Assembly (NCBI GenBank): GCA_965373045.1
Contig: CBDVEQ010000103.1
Coordinates: 1 to 9,974 of the forward strand
Direction: 5' to 3'
DNA from: DAOVDI01 sp965373045
GTDB lineage: Bacteria > Acidobacteriota > Aminicenantia > Aminicenantales > Aminicenantaceae
Length of the DNA: 9,974 nucleotides
This document shows positions 1 to 6,319 of this stretch, one piece after another (position 1 is the stretch's first letter; every line of letters begins with the position of its first letter). The translations under genes and the position numbers were made by a program. The notes under the pieces are model-generated. The model did no database searches, was not told the origin of the DNA, and saw only the letters and a list, made by a program, of their open reading frames with translations.

Positions 1-18
1 TGCCCGGAGGGTAAAAAG

Positions 19-75
19 TTGCGATATATGAAATAAATTTTTAGATGATTGTGTTGATGTTTAAACGTATCGCAA
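19..75. repeat. 8-bp inverted repeat upstream of the first gene, possible operator
   Basis: TTGCGATA at 19-26 is the exact reverse complement of TATCGCAA at 68-75. The half-site centres are about 49 bases apart, in an AT-rich leader that ends at the ribosome binding site of the gene at 120. The pair could be split operator half-sites or the base of a long-looped stem. No clear -35/-10 pair was found here: TTGATG at 54-59 is a possible -35, but no good -10 follows it. The first 18 bases show no gene; a TAA at 12-14 could end an upstream reading frame, which cannot be tested in this window. Confidence 0.35.
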
Positions 76-107
76 ATTTTTATGAATAAAGCAAGTTAGC
101 AAGTAAC

Positions 108-115
108 AAGGAGGT
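108..115 (+). promoter_or_regulatory. Strong ribosome binding site (AAGGAGGT)
   Basis: AAGGAGGT is a near-perfect Shine-Dalgarno sequence, four bases before the ATG at 120. It fixes the start of the first gene and predicts efficient initiation. Confidence 0.85.
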
Positions 116-119
116 AAGA

Positions 120-1559
120 ATGTCAAAAAAAACAAAATCAGGAGACCAGCATTTGTCAAGACGGGAATTCCTGGGATGCTGCGGAATGTATGCAGCCGGA
201 GCAACCGCTTTTTCGGCCTTGAATCCACCCGGAGCTTCAGCCCTCCCTCTGGCTGCGCACTCTGGAGTGCAAAAGATGAGAAAAACCAGGATCCGGGTTG
301 TTCTGGCCCATCCATCATCCAAGGAGCCGTGCTGGCCGAATATCGGTTATGATTTTGAAGGCAACAAAAAACAGTTTATGATGGGACTCCGGAAAGGGTG
401 TTCTGATGTGGAGTTTCTTCCTGTTACCGCTATGAAGGATGAAGATGCAAAAACCATTCTCAAAAAAGATGCAGAAATAGACGGATATATCGTTTACCTT
501 TCGGGTTGTCTATGGGGAAGAGTTCCGGAAAAAATAGCGAATTCAGGAAAGCCCACGATTATGGTGGACAACCTGTTTGCAGGATCTGGTAAATTCTTGA
601 CCGGCTTTGCAAGAGCGAAACGTCAGGGTTTAAAAGTGGTCGCAGTATCATCGTCGGATTTTGCAGATGTCATCGAGGCTGTCTGTTGTTTGGACACACT
701 TAACAAACTTCGCCTTTCCACAGCGCTGGTTGTTGGGGGCAAACCGGATTCAGCCATTGAAGATTGTTTCGGGACCCACATGAAGGGTATTGATTTTCCG
801 GAGATTAGCCAGGTCTATAAGGCTGCTGACCCTGTGAAAGCAGGGAAATGGGCAGACAGATGGATCAAAGGGGCGGCGAAAGTAATAGAACCGTCCCGCC
901 AGGATATAATCAAATCAGGAGCCATCTATCTAGCAATGCTGGAGCTGATGGAGAAGTACAAGGCTCAGGCAATTGCGGTCAACTGTCTCGGAGGATTTTA
1001 TGGAGGGTATCTCACCGCTTATCCATGCCTTGGATTTATGCAGTTGAATAACGATGGTTATGTCGGTGCATGTGAAGCAGACCAGAGATCGACAATCACA
1101 ATGATGTTGATGAACTACCTGACCGGCCGGGCGGGAATGATCTCTGACCCGGTTATTGATACATCAAAGAACCGGATCATCTATGCCCACTGTGTAGCTC
1201 CCACCAAAGTTTTTGGTCCTGACAGCCCATCGAATCCTTATCACATTCGCAGTCATGCAGAGGACAGGAAAGGGGCTTGCCCCAGGGCTCTTCTGCCACT
1301 GGGGGAGATGACCACCACATTATTGTTCGATGCAGGGAAAAAACAGGTTATTTTACATCAGGGTAAAACCGTTGAGAATGTTGATCTGGATATAGCCTGC
1401 CGGAACAAACTGGCGGTGGAAGTCAAAGGAGATGTCTACAAGCTTCTGGATTACTGGGATCTCTGGGGCTGGCACCGTGTGACGTTCTATGGTGACCTGA
1501 AGCGTCCGGTGTACCAGATTGCAGCCCTTCTGGGATTTGAAGTTATCGAAGAAGCCTGA
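120..1559 (+). CDS. Tat-exported L-fucose/L-arabinose isomerase-fold protein
   Basis: 479 residues. The N-terminus has a twin-arginine signal, SRREFLG at residues 13-19, followed by a small hydrophobic stretch to about residue 45, so export to the periplasm in folded form is predicted. The mature part looks like the L-fucose/L-arabinose isomerase superfamily. A segment around CEADQRSTITMMLMNYLTG (318-336) and a C-terminal WHRVTFYGD (451-459) match conserved blocks of that fold. Glu319 and Asp343 are 24 residues apart, the same spacing as the metal ligands Glu337 and Asp361 of E. coli FucI; His452 would be the third ligand. FucI is a cytoplasmic enzyme of about 590 residues, so this shorter exported protein is probably a divergent aldose-ketose isomerase or a relative with another reaction. 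The substrate is unknown. Its stop abuts that of the convergent oxidoreductase gene. The start is set by the strong ribosome binding site. Confidence 0.75.
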   Translation: MSKKTKSGDQHLSRREFLGCCGMYAAGATAFSALNPPGASALPLAAHSGVQKMRKTRIRVVLAHPSSKEPCWPNIGYDFEGNKKQFMMGLRKGCSDVEFLPVTAMKDEDAKTILKKDAEIDGYIVYLSGCLWGRVPEKIANSGKPTIMVDNLFAGSGKFLTGFARAKRQGLKVVAVSSSDFADVIEAVCCLDTLNKLRLSTALVVGGKPDSAIEDCFGTHMKGIDFPEISQVYKAADPVKAGKWADRWIKGAAKVIEPSRQDIIKSGAIYLAMLELMEKYKAQAIAVNCLGGFYGGYLTAYPCLGFMQLNNDGYVGACEADQRSTITMMLMNYLTGRAGMISDPVIDTSKNRIIYAHCVAPTKVFGPDSPSNPYHIRSHAEDRKGACPRALLPLGEMTTTLLFDAGKKQVILHQGKTVENVDLDIACRNKLAVEVKGDVYKLLDYWDLWGWHRVTFYGDLKRPVYQIAALLGFEVIEEA

Positions 1560-2894
1560 TCAACTGACAACTTCTTGTTTAGCGTCGTTGAATGTAACTC
1601 GTTTTCCAGTGTGCATGGCGGCGATTGTCATGCAGAGAGCAACAGAGTGGTCATATCCGGCGCGTATATCAGCATTGGGTTTCTTCCGGTTTCGGACGCA
1701 TTCCATCCAATTTCGCATATGAGCGGTTGTAGCATCGTCTGAACCCGTGTTCGCGGTTGTGATTATGCCTCCTGCTTCAGCTATATCCATCTCAGGAAGC
1801 CTGTTTTCCTGCATGTTCATGGCGCCGGCCATTCTTTGTGTCAATCCGCCGTCAGGAGTGATCTTGTTGGTATTTAGATTCAGCGCGCCACCATTGGAAT
1901 AATAGATTTCTTTCACGCCTCCTGCGGAGTTAGTCTGGCGGGAGGCATAGGTTACGGAAAATCCTTTGGACGGATCATCGAGGGGGCCGTAATCGAATAC
2001 GGCTGTCAATGTGTCCCAATTCCTGCGGCCGTCTTTCCATAGGAAAAGGCCACCGTTGGCCACAACGCTCCGGGGCCGGGGCAGTCCGGTAAACCAATGA
2101 ATAGTATCAATTTGATGGACCATCCACTGTCCGGGGATTCCAGAGGAATAGGGCCAGAAGAGCCTGTATTCAACATATTTTCGCGGGTCCCAGGGTTCGT
2201 ACGGGCGGTTGATCAAGTAACGGATCCAATCCACATCTGCCTGCTTGAGTCCTTTGACAAGATGCGGACGGCGCCAACGACCGGGCTGGTTGACATTCCA
2301 GGTCATATCCACGGATACGATATCCCCGAATTTTCCGGAGCGGATAAAATGGTTGGCCTGAGAATAATTATTAGCACTCCGGCGCTGAGTGCCTATCTGG
2401 ACGATTTTTTTTGTCTTCCTCACGGCTTTTAAGGCTCTGCGGTTGTCTTCCATGGTATTGGCAAAAGGCTTTTCTACATACACATCACATCCGGCCTCTA
2501 CAGCCTGGATGCAGTGTATGGCATGTTGAAAATCCGCAGTGCTGACGATCACTGCGTCAACTTTTCCTGAAGTGTATAATTCTTCGTTATTGCGCATGGG
2601 CACGAGTTTTTTGTCTGTTTGCTCATTTATGAAGGCAATTCCTTCCTCTATTCGCCTGTTCCAGATGTCAGATACGGCCACAAGCTCAAAATTGAGGTCT
2701 TTAGAGCTTTTTAAGAACGCGGGGATCAAAGCATTACGGGCTCTGTCGGAAAAACCGACGATACCTACCCTGATGCGATCATTGGCGCCCAGTATCCGGC
2801 TGTAACTGGCAGCGGGCGCAGCCAGCGCTGCTCCTGCAACTCCCACAGATGCGGTTTTAATAAAACACCGGCGAGTTATATTATTGTTGGCCAT
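1560..2894 (-). CDS. Tat-exported Gfo/Idh/MocA family oxidoreductase
   Basis: 444 residues. Gfo/Idh/MocA enzymes are NAD(P)-dependent oxidoreductases acting mostly on sugars and inositols. The start at 2894 is chosen over an in-frame start at 2987 because GGAGGA lies six bases upstream and it places a Tat motif, TRRCFIK, at residues 7-13, followed by an Ala-rich hydrophobic stretch. Export to the periplasm is predicted. The Rossmann segment VGIVGFSDRAR (43-53) binds the nucleotide; it departs from the usual GxGxxG. The hallmark EKP is at 141-143 (VYVEKPF), and the probable catalytic Asp263 and His266 lie in QIDTIHWFTG. The Tat signal fits folding with tightly bound cofactor before export, as in glucose-fructose oxidoreductase. 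It converges with the isomerase-like gene without spacing and is divergent from the acetyltransferase gene. The substrate cannot be read from sequence. Confidence 0.9.
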   Translation of the reverse strand: MANNNITRRCFIKTASVGVAGAALAAPAASYSRILGANDRIRVGIVGFSDRARNALIPAFLKSSKDLNFELVAVSDIWNRRIEEGIAFINEQTDKKLVPMRNNEELYTSGKVDAVIVSTADFQHAIHCIQAVEAGCDVYVEKPFANTMEDNRRALKAVRKTKKIVQIGTQRRSANNYSQANHFIRSGKFGDIVSVDMTWNVNQPGRWRRPHLVKGLKQADVDWIRYLINRPYEPWDPRKYVEYRLFWPYSSGIPGQWMVHQIDTIHWFTGLPRPRSVVANGGLFLWKDGRRNWDTLTAVFDYGPLDDPSKGFSVTYASRQTNSAGGVKEIYYSNGGALNLNTNKITPDGGLTQRMAGAMNMQENRLPEMDIAEAGGIITTANTGSDDATTAHMRNWMECVRNRKKPNADIRAGYDHSVALCMTIAAMHTGKRVTFNDAKQEVVS

Positions 2895-3046
2895 ATTATG
2901 TCCTCCATTGAAAATATTTGTGACTGGTGTTGGCTTACTGTGAAATATATTGTCAAACGTGCAGCGATTTATCAACATAAAAATCAAAATAGCACAAGGA
3001 TTTAAAATGTGATAAACTAAGATCTAACTGAAAGAGAGGGTATTAT
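2895..3046. promoter_or_regulatory. Divergent intergenic region between oxidoreductase and GNAT genes
   Basis: This 152-base AT-rich gap must hold the promoters for the minus-strand oxidoreductase and the plus-strand operon. On the minus strand a perfect TTGACA occurs (reverse complement at 2950-2955), but no good -10 lies 16-18 bases beyond it. The minus-strand ribosome binding site GGAGGA is at 2901-2906. For the plus strand, GAGAGGG at about 3034-3040 serves the ATG at 3047. No convincing plus-strand -35/-10 pair was seen. Confidence 0.4.
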
Positions 3047-3631
3047 ATGAAAAAAACAGAACTTTTAAAAGATGGCACAAAAGTGACCGTGAAGGCTCTA
3101 ACCTTGGGGGACCTTGATAGACTTATGGATTTTTATCAGGTGCTTCCAGAAAGAGACAGAAAATATCTCAGAGTGGATGTTACAAACAGGGAGATCGTCA
3201 CGCAAAGGATCAAACAAATAAAAACAGGAAAATTCAAACGTCTGATCGCACTTCAAGAAAATAAAGTGATTGCAGACGGGACGCTGGAACTTGCAGATGA
3301 AGAGTGGCGTAAAGATCAGGGGGAATTGAGAATCATCGTCTCAAGACCTTTCCAGCATAATGGCCTGGGAACGATCATGCTGAGAGAGCTTTATTTTCTT
3401 GCCGCAAACGAAAATGTGAAGAAGGTTGTAGTTAAGTTTATGAGATCCCAGCATGAGGCGAAGAAAATATGCCTGAAGCTTGGATTTCAAGAGCAAGTCA
3501 TCATCCCGGATTATGTTAGAGATATCAAAGGGAAAACACAGGACATGGTTATTATGACCTCGGACATGAAACATTTCTGGAATGAGTTAGAGCACTTATA
3601 TAGGGATTCTGATTGGCAAAGGCACAGGTAG
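3047..3631 (+). CDS. GNAT family N-acetyltransferase
   Basis: 194 residues, cytoplasmic, without signal peptide or membrane segment. The GNAT fold transfers an acyl group from acyl-CoA to an amine or similar acceptor. Motif A is visible as ELRIIVSRPFQHNGLGTIML (93-112): a beta strand followed by the pyrophosphate-binding loop QHNGLG at 103-108. A second conserved block, EAKKICLKLGFQEQ (137-150), is the usual 'LGF' motif near the end of the domain. Length is normal to slightly long for a single-domain GNAT. A ribosome binding site (GAGAGGG) lies just upstream of the ATG. It is the first gene of a tight operon, seven bases before the TIM-barrel gene. The acceptor is unknown, and the link to its neighbours (exported sugar enzyme, metal-type ABC exporter) is not obvious. 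Confidence 0.85.
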   Translation: MKKTELLKDGTKVTVKALTLGDLDRLMDFYQVLPERDRKYLRVDVTNREIVTQRIKQIKTGKFKRLIALQENKVIADGTLELADEEWRKDQGELRIIVSRPFQHNGLGTIMLRELYFLAANENVKKVVVKFMRSQHEAKKICLKLGFQEQVIIPDYVRDIKGKTQDMVIMTSDMKHFWNELEHLYRDSDWQRHR

Positions 3632-3638
3632 AAAGCTC

Positions 3639-4481
3639 ATGAAAAGACGAGAATTTTTTAAGACAGCCGGGGCCGGAATGGCGGCAGCTTCTTTTTCAGG
3701 CGCAGCATGTGCTGTTTCCAGGGAAGAAAAAACTCCTAAGGAAAAACAGGCCTATCAATGGCAGTTGGGAATGGCGTCCTATACATTCCGGGAATTTAGC
3801 CTGAATGACACTCTGACCATGACCAAACGTCTGGGCCTGAAAAGAATCGCACTTAAGAGCTTCCATCTTCCTCTGGAAAGCACGGAGAGCAAGATCAGGG
3901 CGATCGCGGCTACGGTAAAACAGGAGGGATTGGACCTGTATGGCTGCGGTGTGATCTATATGAAAAGCGAGGAAGAAGTTCTTCGTGCCTTTGATTATGC
4001 CGGAGCAGCAGGGATAAAGGTTATAATCGGTGTTCCCAATCCGGAATTTCTTGAACTGGTCGACCAAAAAGTCAAGGAATATGATATCAAGGTCGCTATT
4101 CACAATCATGGTCCTACGGATAATCTCTACCCCACGCCACGAAGCGCCTACGAGCGTATCAAAGAATTGGATAAACGGATTGGCCTGTGTATAGATATCG
4201 GGCATACAAAAAGGGCCGGAGTTAACCCGTCCGAATCCGCAAAAAACTTTTCCAACCGGCTTATCGATATTCACATCAAGGATGTCACGGCTGCGGAAAA
4301 GGATGGAACTACTGTAGAGATCGGCCGCGGAGTCATCGATATCCCTGACTTTTTGCAGACTCTGATCAATATCGATTACAAAGGAACTGCAAGTTTTGAA
4401 TTTGAAAAGGACAGTAAAGATCCTCTCCCTGGTGTGGCCGAATCGGTCGGATATATCCGTGGTGTGCTCTCGGTTATTTGA
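3639..4481 (+). CDS. Tat-exported sugar isomerase/epimerase-like TIM-barrel protein (xylose isomerase-like)
   Basis: 280 residues. A Tat signal with KRREFFK at residues 2-8 and a small hydrophobic Ala/Gly stretch to about residue 26 predicts periplasmic export. The rest is an AP endonuclease 2/xylose isomerase-like TIM barrel. Conserved strand ends carry likely metal or substrate ligands: His155-Asn-His157 in KVAIHNHG, Asp186 and His189 in LCIDIGHT, His212 in IDIHIKD, and Glu254/Glu256 in SFEFEKD. Members include sugar isomerases, epimerases and lyases on 3-keto sugars. The usual first Glu ligand seems to be replaced by the HNH segment. The ribosome binding site is weak (AGAAAG), suggesting translational coupling to the acetyltransferase gene seven bases upstream. 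The ABC ATPase gene follows, with its preferred start eight bases after this stop. Substrate and exact reaction are unknown. Confidence 0.85.
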   Translation: MKRREFFKTAGAGMAAASFSGAACAVSREEKTPKEKQAYQWQLGMASYTFREFSLNDTLTMTKRLGLKRIALKSFHLPLESTESKIRAIAATVKQEGLDLYGCGVIYMKSEEEVLRAFDYAGAAGIKVIIGVPNPEFLELVDQKVKEYDIKVAIHNHGPTDNLYPTPRSAYERIKELDKRIGLCIDIGHTKRAGVNPSESAKNFSNRLIDIHIKDVTAAEKDGTTVEIGRGVIDIPDFLQTLINIDYKGTASFEFEKDSKDPLPGVAESVGYIRGVLSVI

Positions 4482-4489
4482 GATTTTTC

Positions 4490-5134
4490 ATGGCGCTTGA
4501 GGTTAAAAACCTATCTCTTTATTATAAGCAAAAATGGGTTCTTCGTGATTTTTCACTTAGTTGCGAAAGAGGCAAAATCACTGCTGTTACCGGGCAGTCC
4601 GGAATTGGAAAAACCACTCTGTTGAAGTGTATTCTCGGATTCACGCAACCCGATAGCGGAGATATTTTTCTGGATGGGGAACAACTGACTTCAAAAACAG
4701 TGTGGGACTTTCGCCGAAGAATTGGGTATGTCCAACAGGAGCCTGTCCTCGGTACAGGAATTGTCCGGGATATTCTTCGTCAGCCGTTTCTTTTTGAAGC
4801 CAACCGTCATTTACAATGGAAAAACAGGCAGGTTGAGGATCTCTTCGCAAGTTTTCTGCTGGAACCGGATCTCTTAACAAAGAGAGTTCCCACGCTGTCC
4901 GGTGGAGAGAAGCAGCGTATTGCCCTGATCTCTGCCCTTATACTGGAAAGAGAATTCTATCTTTTTGACGAGATAACATCTGCTCTCGATGAACTTACAG
5001 AAAGGGCTGTCCTGTATTATATTGAAGGACGAAAAGACTTAAGTATTCTTGCGGTGACTCATAATAAGCAGTTCCTGTCAATAAGCGACAGTGTATTCCA
5101 TATGGAGAATTCAGAGGAAAGGAAAAACGCATGA
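4490..5134 (+). CDS. fetA: ABC transporter ATP-binding protein, FetA/YbbL-like
   Basis: 214 residues from the ATG at 4490. All ATPase motifs are present: Walker A GQSGIGKT (35-42), Q-loop Gln82/83 in YVQQEP, signature LSGGEKQR (136-143), Walker B FYLFDE (156-161) and the switch His191 in VTHNK. It is a compact single-domain ATPase with no membrane segment. It energises the permease encoded next, whose ATG overlaps this stop (ATGA). In E. coli the FetA-FetB pair is linked to iron homeostasis and peroxide resistance, probably as an exporter; the plant homologues STAR1/ALS3 concern aluminium tolerance. An alternative TTG start at 4478, which overlaps the upstream stop, would add four residues. 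The ATG gives the natural N-terminus MALEVKNLSL, though its ribosome binding site is weak. The symbol rests on the partner's family. Confidence 0.85.
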   Translation: MALEVKNLSLYYKQKWVLRDFSLSCERGKITAVTGQSGIGKTTLLKCILGFTQPDSGDIFLDGEQLTSKTVWDFRRRIGYVQQEPVLGTGIVRDILRQPFLFEANRHLQWKNRQVEDLFASFLLEPDLLTKRVPTLSGGEKQRIALISALILEREFYLFDEITSALDELTERAVLYYIEGRKDLSILAVTHNKQFLSISDSVFHMENSEERKNA

Positions 5135-5946
5135 GATTATCAGCCATTAATATTGACACATTGGCTTTGCTTTTGGGTTATTTACTGTTGATCGCCCCTA
5201 TTTTCTTCATTCTCCACTTCAAGATCAAGCTTAAGAAAAAACTCTTGGTCTCTTTGATACGCATGACCCTTCAACTTCTGTTTGTGGGATTGTACCTCCA
5301 ATTTGTCTTTGACCTGAATGCGTGGTGGCTGAATATTCTCTGGCTTGTGGTAATGCTTGTGGCGGCGGATATATCCATGCTGACAGCAAGCAACTTACGA
5401 TTGCGAAAGTTCTCTCTCCCGATTTTTGTTTCACTTCTGATAGGGACTGGGCTTCCTCTGCTGTATTTTATTGCAGTTGTCTTAAAGCTGCCGAATATTC
5501 TGGATGCCCGGTACTTTATTCCTATTGCAGGCATGATAATGGGAAACAGCTTGCGGGCGGACATCGTTGGTTTAAGTACGTTTTATTCATCCATTCACAG
5601 CAGCGAGAAAGCCTATCTTTTTTCGCTGGCATCAGGGGCATCTCTAAATGAAGCCATCAGGCCGTACTTGAGAGAGGCTTATTCCGCCTCATTGGCTCCA
5701 ACAATTGCCACCATGTCCACGATCGGTCTTGTGTCTCTTCCCGGAATGATGACAGGGATCATTCTGGGCGGGACAGATCCGGGCGTGGCTATTAAATATC
5801 AGATCGCCATCATGATCGCTATTTTCACAGGGACAGCGATTGCTGTCATAATGGGGATTCTGTTAACGGTCAAGACCAGCTTCACTAAGTTCGGCACCCT
5901 GGATACAGATATTTTCAATTTGAAGAATATGGGTTATCTGGATTAA
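5131..5946 (+). CDS. fetB: ABC transporter permease, FetB/YbbM (UPF0014) family
   Basis: 271 residues, an inner-membrane protein with about seven hydrophobic segments (near residues 9-29, 38-58, 64-83, 95-118, 129-149, 190-212 and 223-246). Family hallmarks are RMTLQLLFVGLYL (44-56), PIAGMIMGNS (131-140) and a glycine-rich block near 204-225 that includes GMMTGIILGGTDP and ends in IKYQIAIM. Length is normal for the family. It forms the transport pore with the ATPase encoded immediately upstream; the start codons and stops overlap as ATGA, and AGAGGAAAGG precedes the start. Transport of iron or another metal is likely by family; the direction (export) is inferred from E. coli. It ends the four-gene operon, and its stop is one base from the stop of the convergent hydrolase locus, with no terminator visible between them. 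Confidence 0.9.
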   Translation: MRLSAINIDTLALLLGYLLLIAPIFFILHFKIKLKKKLLVSLIRMTLQLLFVGLYLQFVFDLNAWWLNILWLVVMLVAADISMLTASNLRLRKFSLPIFVSLLIGTGLPLLYFIAVVLKLPNILDARYFIPIAGMIMGNSLRADIVGLSTFYSSIHSSEKAYLFSLASGASLNEAIRPYLREAYSASLAPTIATMSTIGLVSLPGMMTGIILGGTDPGVAIKYQIAIMIAIFTGTAIAVIMGILLTVKTSFTKFGTLDTDIFNLKNMGYLD

Positions 5947-5947
5947 A

Positions 5948-6319
5948 TTAAGATTTCTTTTTTGGGACCCGGAACCGGACAGGTTTTAATTTATCGGTAC
6001 AGGAGATATCCAGGTTTTCAATTGTGCCGCTTTCCAAAAACTGTTCCTGTATTTTCCTGACACAACTGCCCCCAACTCCGTGTGCCCCGGGCACGACTAG
6101 ATGAAGGCTGTTGGGTAGATGACTTGCTGCCTCTTCTCCCCAGCGGGGGGGCGTGACCGGATCCAGAGTGCCTGACAGCAGCAGCGTCTGGACATCCACG
6201 CTTACCGGGTCGCCATAATTATCCGGGATGTCAGACTTGGGCCAGAATTCGCAGACCGCTTTCTGCTGTCGAACACGGCCATCTCCTATAAAGGTGTCAG
6301 ATGTAAATTGAACGATTTC
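5948..6319 (-). pseudogene. C-terminal remnant of the TAP-like hydrolase (catalytic Asp and His)
   Basis: This is the open frame downstream of the premature TAA. It contains the TAP-like C-terminal domain with the acid (DPVTPP) and base (GAHG) residues of the serine hydrolase triad, and ends in a basic PKKKS tail. A GTG at 6199 could act as a start, but no Shine-Dalgarno sequence precedes it, so separate expression is not supported. Confidence 0.7.

Noticed and set aside
2895..2987. Longer start for the Gfo/Idh/MocA protein (31 extra residues)
   Set aside because: The ATG at 2894 has GGAGGA six bases upstream and puts the Tat motif at the very N-terminus, whereas the extension would bury the signal and overlap the promoter region.
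2968..3016. 7-bp inverted repeat TTTATCA/TGATAAA in the divergent intergenic region
   Set aside because: In about 150 AT-rich bases, a 7-bp inverted pair is expected by chance roughly once.
3696..4274. 192-codon open frame on the minus strand
   Set aside because: It lies wholly opposite the TIM-barrel gene, has no ribosome binding site or recognisable domain, and reads as a shadow of the conserved plus-strand protein.
5960..5990. CCGG-AA-CCGG as a terminator hairpin after the permease
   Set aside because: The two-base loop is too short for a stable hairpin and no T run follows it; it lies in the hydrolase coding sequence.
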